Assembly: GCA_020633515.1 (NCBI GenBank)
Contig: JACKDM010000078.1
Coordinates: 1-13,010 of the forward strand
Direction of reading: 5' to 3'
From: Myxococcales bacterium
GTDB taxonomy: Bacteria; Myxococcota; Bradymonadia; UBA7976; UBA1532
Length of the DNA: 13,010 nucleotides
Part shown: positions 6,547 through 13,010 of the stretch, piece after piece
Layout: each line of letters starts with the position of its first letter
Position numbering within the stretch: position 1 is the first letter of the stretch
Notes under the pieces: generated by a model
The model's input: the letters and a program-made list of their open reading frames with translations, nothing else
What the model was told of the DNA's origin: nothing
Database searches by the model: none
Position numbers and translations under genes: made by a program

Positions 6547-6821
6547 GCCGGCGCTCGCCCCGCGGCCCGCTCCTCCCGGATGAAGCGGGCGAGGCTCGCG
6601 ACCGAGAAGAAGATCTCGCGGTTGCGCTTGTCTTCGGCCGAGGTCTTGATCCCGAAGGTCTTGCCGAGCGCGATCGCCAGCTCCAGCGCGTCGATCGAGT
6701 CGAGCCCGAGCCCCTCGACGAACAGCGGCGCGTCGGTGTCGATGTCGTCGGGGGTGATGTCTTCGAGCATCAACGACTCGACGATGACCTCTTTGATCTG
6801 CTGTTCAAGCGCGTCCGCCAT
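6543..6821 (-). CDS. Acyl carrier protein (ApeE/ApeF-like)
   Basis: A 92-residue carrier protein. The phosphopantetheine attachment site is Ser42 in GLGLDSIDALELAIALGK (37-54), preceded by the acidic MLEDITPDDIDTDAPLF (18-34) normal for ACPs. The chosen start MADALEQQIKEV (ATG 6821-6819) lies 4 bases after the acyltransferase stop and gives a standard ACP length. The frame is open further upstream to 6944, but that stretch overlaps the acyltransferase in another frame and is Arg/Cys-rich, so it is not used. In APE systems this protein carries the growing aryl polyene through loading, elongation and reduction. E. coli has two adjacent ACPs (ApeE and ApeF); only one is present here, so it cannot be assigned to either. 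Confidence 0.93.
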   Translation of the reverse strand: MADALEQQIKEVIVESLMLEDITPDDIDTDAPLFVEGLGLDSIDALELAIALGKTFGIKTSAEDKRNREIFFSVASLARFIREERAAGRAPA

Positions 6822-6825
6822 TCGC

Positions 6826-7626
6826 TCACCTGCGGTCGGATCCATGGGCGCGGGGAGTGGCCCGTTCAGTCGGCTGCACGTCGTGCAGGGCCGTTGCGAG
6901 CGCCTTGTATATCGCATCGCGCAATCGGCGGCCAGAGCTTCCATGGTCGGCGGGCGCGACCGCGGAGAGCGCGCGCAACGTGAGGTGCGGCGTCGTCGGC
7001 GGCGCGTGGAAGAACCCTCGATCCTTGTCGAGCCACGGCGGGTCGCAGCGGATGGCGAGCGGCACGACGGGCACGTCGGCGCGGCAGGCGATCTCGAACG
7101 CCGAGCGGCCGAAGGGCGAGAGCTTCGCCGAGCGGGTGCCTTCGGGGAAGACGAGCACCCGGAAACCCCGGCGGAGGCGGTCGACGGCGTCGTCGATCAT
7201 GCGCTCGACCGCGAACGGGTCGCGGCCGGCGCCGGGCACGTAGGCGGCGAGGTCGAAGAGGCCGCGGAGGATGGGACGCCGCCAGATGTCGGGGCGCACG
7301 ACCGAGACGGTGTGCGGCACGGTCGCGAGCACGATCGCGGTGTCGAGCAGGCTCGCGTGGTGGGCGACGAGCACGCAGGGGCCGTCGGGCAGCGCGGTCA
7401 CGTCGCGCTCGACGCGGAGCTGGCCGATGAGCTCGAGCCAGGCGAGGAGCAGCCCGAAGGCGCCGCGCACGATGCCGAGGATGCGGCGGGCGCGCGCGTC
7501 GCGGCTGCCGCCGGGCGCGAGCCGCCAGAGCCAGAAGGCGACGAAACCCATCGGCAGCAGCATGAGACCGAGGGCGAGCGTCAGCGCCGTGACGAGGTGG
7601 CGCGACACGTTGCGGAGCAGGTGCAT
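6826..7626 (-). CDS. apeD: PlsC-like 1-acylglycerol-3-phosphate acyltransferase family protein, ApeD-like
   Basis: A 266-residue PlsC-family acyltransferase. It has an N-terminal hydrophobic segment (about 10-36) that would anchor it in the inner membrane, the catalytic H-x4-D in LVAHHASLLDTA (His90, Asp95), and the acceptor-binding motif FPEGTRS (160-166). It is the first gene of the leftward operon, divergent from the halogenase gene across a 67-base gap. ApeD-type proteins are thought to take part in making the lipid form of the pigment; whether the acyl donor is the polyene itself is unknown. The C-terminal tail (about 250-266) is Arg-rich and probably disordered. The ACP follows after only 4 bases. 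The start ATG 7626-7624 gives the normal signal-anchor beginning. Confidence 0.9.
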   Translation of the reverse strand: MHLLRNVSRHLVTALTLALGLMLLPMGFVAFWLWRLAPGGSRDARARRILGIVRGAFGLLLAWLELIGQLRVERDVTALPDGPCVLVAHHASLLDTAIVLATVPHTVSVVRPDIWRRPILRGLFDLAAYVPGAGRDPFAVERMIDDAVDRLRRGFRVLVFPEGTRSAKLSPFGRSAFEIACRADVPVVPLAIRCDPPWLDKDRGFFHAPPTTPHLTLRALSAVAPADHGSSGRRLRDAIYKALATALHDVQPTERATPRAHGSDRR

Positions 7627-7693
7627 GGCGGGCTAGTGTACCAGCCTCGATGCGCTCCTCGCTCTTCGATGACACCACCGACAGGGACTTCGC
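7627..7693. promoter_or_regulatory. Divergent intergenic region, presumed bidirectional promoter region
   Basis: The only divergent junction in the window, 67 bases between the leftward acyltransferase start and the rightward GTG at 7694. Both transcripts must start here or nearby. On the plus strand AGGGA (7683-7687) is a good Shine-Dalgarno, six bases before the GTG. On the minus strand TACACT (7640-7635) resembles a -10 box but lies only eight bases from the ATG, with no convincing -35, so no promoter is called in detail. The region is less GC-rich than the genes around it. Confidence 0.5.
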
Positions 7694-9559
7694 GTGAACG
7701 CCCACCCGCTCGTCGATGACACCCCCATCGACGTCCTCATCGCCGGCGGCGGCCTCGCCGGTCTGACCCTCGCGTTGCAGCTCCGCCGTGACCTCCCCGA
7801 CCTCGCCGTGGTCGTCGTCGAGAAGACGGCCCGCCCGCTCCCGCCGGGATGCCACAAGGTCGGCGAGTCCTCCGTCGAGCTCGCGTCCAACTACTTCGAG
7901 TCGCTCGGGCTCCGCGACTATCTGACGAAGCAACATATCTTCAAGCACGGCCTGCGCTTCTTCCCCGGCGGCGGCGAGCTGCCGCTCGAGCAGCGCACCG
8001 AGCTCGGCCCCACCCACGAGCCGATCGTGCCGAGCTACCAGCTCGACCGCGGGGTCTTCGAGTCCGACCTGCGCGCCAAGGTGGTCGAGGCGGGCGCGAC
8101 GCTGATCGAGGGCGCGACGGTGCGCGACGTGCGCATCGAGCCCGGTGAGACGCCGCACGCGGTCACGATCCGCACCGCGGAGGGCGACCGGCCGGCGCGG
8201 GCGCGGTGGCTCGTCGACGCGACCGGGCGCAACGCGCTGCTGCGGCGCAACCTCAAGCAGACCCGCGGGAGCCGGCACGCGGCGAGCGCGTCGTGGTACC
8301 GGGTCGAGGGGCGCATCGACATCAACGACATCGTGCCGCCCGCCAGCGAGGCGACCGATCCGGCGGCCGCGGCGCGGTGGCACGAGAGCGAGTTCGCCTC
8401 GGAGCGCTGGCGGTCGACCAATCACTTCATGGGGCCCGGCTACTGGGTCTGGATCATCCCGCTGTGCTCGGGGCGCACGAGCGTGGGCGTGGTGGTGCAC
8501 GACGAGCTGCACGACTTCGACGCGATCCGCACCCTGGAGCGCACGCACGCGTTCATCGCCCGCCACGAGCCGGTGCTCGCCCGCCACCTCGAACGCTACC
8601 CGGCGCTCGACTTCCTGACGCTCAAGGGCTTCAGCCACGGCGTCGGCCGCGCGTGGTCGCCCGATCGCTGGGCGATGGTCGGCGAGGCGGGCGCCTTCGT
8701 CGACCCGCTCTACAGCCCGGGCAGCGACTTCATCGCCTTCGCCAACCTCTTCACCGGCGAGTGCATCCGCGCCGACGTCGAGGGCGGCGACCTCGTCGAG
8801 CGCACCCAGGCGTTCAACGTGCAGTACCGGGCGCTCGTCAACTCGGCGATCGACCTCTACGCCGACGCGGCGCCGATCTACGGCCACCCGCGCGCGATGC
8901 TGTCCAAGCTGTACTGGGACAACCTGACCTACTGGTCCTTCGTCTGTCAGTACTACATGCAGCGGATCTACCGGCAGGTGGGCGAGGACCACGCCCGCTT
9001 CGCGGCGGTCGGGTCGCGCTTCGCCGGCATGACCGCCAACATGCAGCGCCTGCTGCGCGCCTGGGCCGAGCGCGCGCCCGAGGCGCCGGACGGGCGGTTC
9101 TATGGCATGCCGCGCTTCCCCTCGGTGCTCGTCGACGCGCACGTCGCGTTGCAGGCGCGCATGAGCCCCGACGAGACGCTCGCCTACATGGCGAAGCGCG
9201 CCGATCAGGCCGAGGTCGTCGCGGCCGATCTGCTCGTGCGGGTGCTCAGCGACCTCGGCGCCGACAAGGCGCGCGCGCTCGTCGACGACCTCGGGGTGCG
9301 CCATTGGTCGCTGCGGGTCCCGCGCGAGCGGGTCGCCGCCGAGGCCGCGGTGGGGCTCGGGCGCCGGCGGCTGCTCTCGCCGCTCGCGCGCGACATCGAG
9401 CGCACCTGCGGCCGCATCGTGCAGCGCACCCCGGTCGAGGTGCTCGAAGCGCTGCTCGCGCCGCTGCTCGTCGACGGCAACGGCGAGGTCGAGGAGATCC
9501 CGCCCACCTACGACTACACCGCGTTCACCAACCCCGCGGCCGACGCCACCGCGCCGTGA
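7694..9559 (+). CDS. Flavin-dependent halogenase-like FAD oxidoreductase
   Basis: A 621-residue FAD protein starting at GTG 7694 behind AGGGA. The dinucleotide-binding IAGGGLAGL (16-24) opens a GxGxxG fold. GESSVELASNYFESLGL (57-73) and IFKHGLRFF (82-90) follow, and Lys84 aligns with the catalytic lysine of flavin-dependent halogenases (Lys79 in PrnA). The halogenase signature W-x-W-x-I-P is present as WVWIIP (251-256), and the Fx.Px.Sx.G-type block is FVDPLYSPG (335-343). Tyr340 sits where tryptophan halogenases have the Glu near the lysine, as in phenol/pyrrole-type halogenases, which also lack it. It may chlorinate or brominate the aryl head, free or ACP-bound, with a separate flavin reductase not seen here. 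The C-terminal 200 residues extend beyond the usual ~520-residue length. A hydroxylase role is the main alternative. Confidence 0.82.
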   Translation: MNAHPLVDDTPIDVLIAGGGLAGLTLALQLRRDLPDLAVVVVEKTARPLPPGCHKVGESSVELASNYFESLGLRDYLTKQHIFKHGLRFFPGGGELPLEQRTELGPTHEPIVPSYQLDRGVFESDLRAKVVEAGATLIEGATVRDVRIEPGETPHAVTIRTAEGDRPARARWLVDATGRNALLRRNLKQTRGSRHAASASWYRVEGRIDINDIVPPASEATDPAAAARWHESEFASERWRSTNHFMGPGYWVWIIPLCSGRTSVGVVVHDELHDFDAIRTLERTHAFIARHEPVLARHLERYPALDFLTLKGFSHGVGRAWSPDRWAMVGEAGAFVDPLYSPGSDFIAFANLFTGECIRADVEGGDLVERTQAFNVQYRALVNSAIDLYADAAPIYGHPRAMLSKLYWDNLTYWSFVCQYYMQRIYRQVGEDHARFAAVGSRFAGMTANMQRLLRAWAERAPEAPDGRFYGMPRFPSVLVDAHVALQARMSPDETLAYMAKRADQAEVVAADLLVRVLSDLGADKARALVDDLGVRHWSLRVPRERVAAEAAVGLGRRRLLSPLARDIERTCGRIVQRTPVEVLEALLAPLLVDGNGEVEEIPPTYDYTAFTNPAADATAP

Positions 9560-10575
9560 CCGAGGCGCTCTCCGCCGACGAGCACTTCCTGCGCCTGCTC
9601 GGCGGCAAGTGGATCACCGCCGCGATCTCCGCCGCGGCCCGCCTCGGGATCGCCGAGGTGCTGTGCGACGACGACGGCGCGCCGCGGGCGCTCGACGCCG
9701 ACGCGATCGCGCGGCGCGTCGACTGTGCGCCGGCGGGGCTCGAGCGGCTGCTGCGCGTGCTCGCCGCCGAGGGGCTGCTCGCGGTCGACGAGGCCGATCG
9801 GTTCACGCTGACGCCGCTCGGCGCCCGGCTCCGCCGCGACGCGCTCGGCGACCTCGCGGCGCTCGTCGGCGAGCCGTTCATGTGGGACCCGTGGTCGGCG
9901 CTGCCCGACGCGCTGCGGGCCGGCGAGACCGGCTTCGAGCGGCGCTTCGGGCGCCCGCTCTTCGCCCACCTCGACGCCGAGGACGCCGATCGGGCCGCGT
10001 GGCACCGCGGCGTCGACGCCTTCACCCGCCACGAGGCGCGGGCGCTCGCACACGCGCACGACTTCGGCCCGGTGCGCGCCGTGGTCGACGTCGGCGGCGG
10101 CCTCGGCACCGTCTGCGCCGAGCTCGCCGCCGCCTGGCCCCACCTCGCGCTGACCCTCGTCGAGCGCCCGCCGGTCGCCGCCCGCGCCGCCGCGCGCTTC
10201 GCCGCGCTCGGGCTCGACCGCTGCCGGGTCGTCGCCGGCAGCTTCTTCGACCCGCTCCCCGCCGGCGCCGACCGCTACGTCGTCAAGCACGTCATCCACA
10301 ACTGGGACGACGACGCCGCCGCCGCCATCCTGACCCGCTGCGCCGAGGCGATGGCGCCCGGCGGGCGGGTGCTGGTCGTCGAAGGCATCCTGCTGCCGGG
10401 GACCCGGCGCGACGCGACGCGGCTGCTCGACCTCGAGATGCTCGTTCTCCGCGGCGCCGGCCGCGAGCGCGACAAGAAGCACTTCAAGCGACTCTTCGCC
10501 GCCGCGGGGCTCCTGCTTGAGACCACGGCGCCGCTCGCGGGCAGCGCCCGGCTCCTCATCGGCCGGCGGCGTTGA
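9556..10575 (+). CDS. Caffeate/hydroxyneurosporene-type SAM-dependent O-methyltransferase
   Basis: A 339-residue methyltransferase of the COMT-like family. An N-terminal winged-helix dimerisation domain (about 10-95, ending in RFTLTPLGARL) is followed by a Rossmann SAM domain with the glycine-rich VVDVGGGLGTV (176-186), the acidic LVERP (201-205) and SFFDPLPAGADRYVVKHVIH (229-248). His248 in HVIHNWDDD is the family's catalytic base for deprotonating a phenol. It probably methylates a hydroxyl on the aryl head of the polyene. It starts at GTG 9556, overlapping the halogenase stop (GTGA), so the two are co-translated and likely work in one tailoring branch. Its 3' end overlaps the convergent dehydratase by 20 bases. 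Confidence 0.9.
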   Translation: MTEALSADEHFLRLLGGKWITAAISAAARLGIAEVLCDDDGAPRALDADAIARRVDCAPAGLERLLRVLAAEGLLAVDEADRFTLTPLGARLRRDALGDLAALVGEPFMWDPWSALPDALRAGETGFERRFGRPLFAHLDAEDADRAAWHRGVDAFTRHEARALAHAHDFGPVRAVVDVGGGLGTVCAELAAAWPHLALTLVERPPVAARAAARFAALGLDRCRVVAGSFFDPLPAGADRYVVKHVIHNWDDDAAAAILTRCAEAMAPGGRVLVVEGILLPGTRRDATRLLDLEMLVLRGAGRERDKKHFKRLFAAAGLLLETTAPLAGSARLLIGRRR

Positions 10576-11038
10576 CCGGCGGCGGCGCGCCCTCGTCCTC
10601 GGGCGGCCGCTCCGCGTGGAAGATCGTGAGCTGCGCCGAGGCGACCACCTCGCCGCCGCCCGCCCGCTCGACCCGCGCCTCGCAGTGGCTCAGCACGTCG
10701 TCGCCCCGGGTGCGCACGATCCGCACGTCGAAGACCTCGCCGACGTAGAGCCGCGGCACCGCGATGTCGAAGCGCCGGCTCGCGATGATCATGCCGACCC
10801 GCACCCCGCCCCCGCTCTGACGCGCCTCGTAGCCGAGGCAGGCGGCGACGGCCTGCGCCATGTACTCGATCGCGACGACGCAATCGACGACCCCGTCCTC
10901 GACGAAGGCCGCGCCCTCGCGGATGACGAGCCGGCAGGTCGCCTCGCCGGGCGCGTAGTCGACGAGCGCGTCGAGCAGCAGCATCGGATCGTCGTGCGGC
11001 ACGAGCTCGCGCAGCGGCGGATAGCGCGCCTCGCTCAC
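10556..11038 (-). CDS. apeP: 3-hydroxyacyl-ACP dehydratase, ApeP-like hotdog protein
   Basis: A 160-residue protein of the COG4706/ApeP type. The N-terminal LRELVPHDDPMLLLDALVDY (9-28) contains His15 in the family's PH-x-DPM block, and VVAIEYMAQAVAA (54-66) contains Glu58, the usual partner residue of FabA/FabZ-type dehydratases. In the E. coli system ApeP pairs with ApeI to dehydrate 3-hydroxyacyl-ACP intermediates; here the ApeI equivalent is fused to the ligase at 3960-5693 in another operon. The start GTG (11038-11036) overlaps the chain-length-factor stop as GTGA. The last 20 residues are Pro/Glu/Ala-rich and look like a tail. The 3' end overlaps the convergent methyltransferase gene. 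Confidence 0.88.
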   Translation of the reverse strand: MSEARYPPLRELVPHDDPMLLLDALVDYAPGEATCRLVIREGAAFVEDGVVDCVVAIEYMAQAVAACLGYEARQSGGGVRVGMIIASRRFDIAVPRLYVGEVFDVRIVRTRGDDVLSHCEARVERAGGGEVVASAQLTIFHAERPPEDEGAPPPVNAAGR

Positions 11039-11823
11039 CGCGCCGGCCCCGACAGCTCGACCCGCCAGCCCCCGCCGCCGCCGCGGTCGAGCGCCACCGC
11101 CCCGAAGCGGCCTCGCAGCGCGGCGTCGACCAGATCGACCACCCCCACCGACGGGTTCGCCGCCACCGCGTCCGCCACCGCCGCCGGCGCGACCGTCGGC
11201 CCCGCCCCGATGAACGGGTGCCCGATCCGCGGCGCCCCGGCCGGCGCCGCCGCGACCGGCACCAGCGCGAGCGCGCCCACCGCCATCGCCCAGCCCTGAT
11301 CCGCGCCCACCAGCTCGACCGGCACCACGTCGTCGCCGCACGCCACGATCACCGCGTCGTACCCCGTCGCGAGCAGCCCGAGCGCCTCGACGAGCGCCAT
11401 CGCCGGCGTGTCGTGATCGGCCCCGAGCGAGGTCGTGTACCCCCGGTTCTGCGTCGAGATCGAGACCACCCCCGACGCCGCGTTGTGGACGCTCATCGCG
11501 AACGCCATCGGCGACATCGGATCGGCGCCGAAGCACATCTGGTCGAGCAGCGCGATCATCGTGCCCGCCTCCCCGAGCGCCGAGCCGAAGACGGTCGCGA
11601 CGGTCTTTGCGTCGAGCCCGCTGCCTTCGAGCGCCTGCGCGTAGGCCTCGGCGACCGCGCGGGTGAACGGGCTCGACCGCCGCCGCGAGCGCGGCTCGAT
11701 CAGCACCCCCCGCGGCGGCGCGTCGCTCGCCTCGCCCGCCAGCCACATCGCCGCGCTCGGATGCTCCGGCAGCCGCAGCCCGAGCCCCACGATCGCCGCC
11801 GCGGCCGCCGTCTTCTCGCTCAT
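11035..11823 (-). CDS. apeC: Beta-ketoacyl synthase-like chain-length factor, ApeC-like
   Basis: A 262-residue truncated ketosynthase-fold protein (PF13723-type). The N-terminal half is recognisable from FGSALGEAGTMIALLDQMCF (about 89-108), then MSPMAFAMSVHNAASGVV, then AMALVEALGLLATGYDAVIVACGDD split over the next turn of the fold. The nucleophile Cys block (TACSS-like) is absent; the corresponding area reads NRGYTTSLGADHD. It is therefore unlikely to condense by itself. In E. coli the equivalent ApeC acts with ApeO as a ketosynthase/chain-length-factor pair that sets polyene length. The ATG at 11823 follows the ketosynthase stop by 14 bases, with a good Shine-Dalgarno (see that entry). The C-terminal part is Ala/Gly-rich and poorly conserved. 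Confidence 0.85.
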   Translation of the reverse strand: MSEKTAAAAAIVGLGLRLPEHPSAAMWLAGEASDAPPRGVLIEPRSRRRSSPFTRAVAEAYAQALEGSGLDAKTVATVFGSALGEAGTMIALLDQMCFGADPMSPMAFAMSVHNAASGVVSISTQNRGYTTSLGADHDTPAMALVEALGLLATGYDAVIVACGDDVVPVELVGADQGWAMAVGALALVPVAAAPAGAPRIGHPFIGAGPTVAPAAVADAVAANPSVGVVDLVDAALRGRFGAVALDRGGGGGWRVELSGPAR

Positions 11824-11825
11824 GC

Positions 11826-11832
11826 CCCCCTC
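11826..11832 (-). promoter_or_regulatory. Shine-Dalgarno for the chain-length-factor gene
   Basis: Read on the minus strand the bases are GAGGGGG. The GAGG core (11832-11829) lies five bases before the ATG at 11823. It lies in the 14-base gap after the ketosynthase stop, the only true non-overlapping junction in this operon, and supports the ATG start. Confidence 0.6.
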
Positions 11833-11837
11833 ACCGC

Positions 11838-13010
11838 TCACGGCGCCCTCAACAGCACGCTGACGTTGTTGCCCCCGAACGCGAACGAGTTGGAGAGCAC
11901 CCGCGTGTACCGCCCCGTCTCCCGCGCGGTGACCACCCGGATCCCGAGCGCCGGATCGACCGGCGCGGCGTTGCACGACGCCGGGATCCACCCCTCGATC
12001 AGCGCGAAGGTCGCCATCGCCGCCTCCATCGCGCCCGCCCCGCCGAGCGCGTGGCCGGTGTAGCCCTTCGTCGACACCACCGGCACCTCATCCCCGAAGA
12101 CCGCCGCGATCGCCGCCGCCTCGGCCGCGTCGTTGAGCCGGGTCCCGGTGCCATGCGCGTTGATGTGATGCACCGCCTCGGGCCCCACCCCCGCCTGCGC
12201 GAGCGCCCCCCGCATCGCCGCCACCGCGCCCGCGCCCTGCGGATGCGGCGCGCTGATGTGATAGGCGTCGGAGGTCTCACCCACCCCCTCGACGAGCGCC
12301 ATCGGCTCCCCGTCGCGCTCGAGCAGCAACAGCGCGCCGCCCTCGCCGATGTTGATCCCGTTGCGCCCCTCGGCGAACGGCCGGCACGGCTCGGCGTCGA
12401 GCGCGTCGAGCTCCCGAAACCCGGTCAGCGTCATCGCACACAGCGTGTCGACCCCGCCCACGATCGCCGCGTCGATCACCCCGCTCGCGATCAGCCGCTG
12501 CGCCGACGCGAGCGGCTTCGCCGACGAGGTGCACGCCGTCGAGTGCATCCACGCCGGCCCCCGCGCCCCGGTGAGGTGCTGCACCACCCGCAGCGTCGCG
12601 CCATAGGTGTGGTGGCGCCACAGGTCGTAATCGGCCGGCAGCCCGCCCGTCTCCCGGAAGCGCCGCCACGCCACCTCGGTGCGATCGACCCCCGCCGTGC
12701 TCGTCCCCATCAGCACCGCGATCCGCCCCGGCGCCCACCGCGCCCGCAGCCGCTCGAGCGCGCCCTCCAGCTCCAGCAGCATCCGCATCACGATCCGCGC
12801 CGAGCGCGTCGTGCGATCGGCGATCGCCGCCGGCAGCTCGGGCAGCTCGCCCCGCACCGGCCCTGTCCACGTCGCGAACGGCACCGCCACCGTCGTCGGC
12901 TCCAGCCCGCTCCGCCCCGCCCACAGCGCCGCGCGCACCGCCGCGCGATCATCACCCAGCGCATTGCAGATGCTCATGCCGGTGATCGCCACCGGCGCCG
13001 GACCCATCAC
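11838..13010 (-). CDS. Beta-ketoacyl-ACP synthase II-type, catalytic (ApeO/ApeR-like), at window edge
   Basis: A 390-residue FabF-type ketosynthase with a complete Cys-His-His triad: Cys160 in STACTSSAKPL, His286 in NAHGTGTRLND, and His320 in STKGYTGHALGGAG, with Lys315 also in place. The C-terminal SNSFAFGGNNVSVLL (373-387) is the normal family ending. It should carry out the decarboxylative condensation with malonyl-ACP that lengthens the polyene, together with the downstream chain-length factor. The reading frame reaches the right edge exactly: GTG at 13010-13008 is followed by ATG at 13007-13005. Because GTGA overlaps occur at two other junctions here, GTG is a plausible true start overlapping an unseen upstream stop, and the gene may be complete. 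ApeO versus ApeR cannot be decided by sequence alone; adjacency to the chain-length factor favours ApeO. Confidence 0.92.
   Translation of the reverse strand: MMGPAPVAITGMSICNALGDDRAAVRAALWAGRSGLEPTTVAVPFATWTGPVRGELPELPAAIADRTTRSARIVMRMLLELEGALERLRARWAPGRIAVLMGTSTAGVDRTEVAWRRFRETGGLPADYDLWRHHTYGATLRVVQHLTGARGPAWMHSTACTSSAKPLASAQRLIASGVIDAAIVGGVDTLCAMTLTGFRELDALDAEPCRPFAEGRNGINIGEGGALLLLERDGEPMALVEGVGETSDAYHISAPHPQGAGAVAAMRGALAQAGVGPEAVHHINAHGTGTRLNDAAEAAAIAAVFGDEVPVVSTKGYTGHALGGAGAMEAAMATFALIEGWIPASCNAAPVDPALGIRVVTARETGRYTRVLSNSFAFGGNNVSVLLRAP

Noticed and set aside
6822..6944. Longer N-terminus for the acyl carrier protein
   Set aside because: The extra residues overlap the acyltransferase reading frame and are Arg/Cys-rich. 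The ATG at 6821 gives a standard ACP length and lies just after the acyltransferase stop.
7635..7640. TACACT on the minus strand as a -10 promoter element for the leftward operon
   Set aside because: It lies only eight bases before the ATG and has no convincing -35 partner at the right spacing; too weak to call as a promoter.
6866..9304. 812-aa minus-strand open frame opposite the halogenase gene
   Set aside because: It runs antisense through a gene with clear flavoprotein motifs and then out of frame through the PlsC-like gene. Residue content is Arg/Ala/Val/Leu filler typical of GC-rich shadows.
8206..9555. Plus-strand Arg/Ala-rich frame upstream of the methyltransferase, in the same frame
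   Set aside because: It overlaps the halogenase in another frame. The methyltransferase similarity begins only at the GTG 9556, which also makes a GTGA overlap.
12690..12710. Third copy of the intergenic repeat, suggested by CCGCCGTGCTCGT
   Set aside because: The match is short, lies inside the ketosynthase coding sequence (around MGTSTAGVDR), and does not extend to the rest of the element.

Overview
The window is very GC-rich and almost fully coding, with 13 genes packed end to end. It reads as most of an aryl polyene (APE) pigment gene cluster, the family that includes the E. coli ape genes, flexirubins and xanthomonadins. The set includes a LolA-like outer-membrane carrier and acyltransferases of the lipid A/PlsC kind, so the host is Gram-negative. 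The extreme GC content and the choice of GC-ended codons would suit a Myxococcota/deltaproteobacterial-type genome, but that placement is inference; no marker gene is present.

Layout. (1) A leftward operon covers about 7626 to 1, in the order PlsC-type acyltransferase, acyl carrier protein, COG4648 membrane protein, AMP-ligase fused to a hotdog dehydratase, family 2 glycosyltransferase, LpxL-type acyltransferase, HAL/TAL-type aromatic amino acid ammonia-lyase, 4HBT thioesterase, and the start of a LolA-like protein cut by the left edge. Apart from the inserted ammonia-lyase this is the order apeD-E/F-G-H-I-J-K-L. (2) A divergent rightward pair (7694-10575) encodes a flavin-dependent halogenase-like protein and a caffeate-type O-methyltransferase. 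(3) A second leftward group (13010-10556) encodes a catalytic beta-ketoacyl-ACP synthase, a short chain-length-factor-like ketosynthase without the active-site Cys, and an ApeP-like dehydratase. It runs tail-to-tail into the methyltransferase with a 20-base overlap.

How they would work together (inference from the family). The ammonia-lyase makes an aryl acrylate and the AMP-ligase loads it on the carrier protein. The ketosynthase/chain-length-factor pair extends it with malonyl units, and the fused hotdog domain with the separate ApeP-like protein dehydrates each cycle. A ketoreductase and a second ketosynthase are expected but lie outside the window. The thioesterase, acyltransferases and glycosyltransferase would release the polyene and attach it to a lipid or sugar, and LolA-like/exporter proteins would move it to the outer membrane. 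The halogenase-like enzyme and O-methyltransferase suggest a head group that is halogenated and O-methylated, as in xanthomonadin.

The most unusual signal is not a classical gene. The two largest gaps in the leftward operon (610-735 and 5690-5791) are each filled by a copy of the same GC-rich repeat. Each copy is a mini-ORF beginning MSRA, with a shared C-terminal motif around AGRR-x-EHG, and its stop codon overlaps the next gene's start as ATGA. One copy is bounded by ATGA on both sides, as if a small element had been inserted exactly at a stop/start junction without breaking translational coupling. A second global pattern is a reversal of GC skew and of third-position base choice between the left and right leftward operons. 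No tRNA, rRNA, CRISPR array or insertion-sequence transposase was seen.
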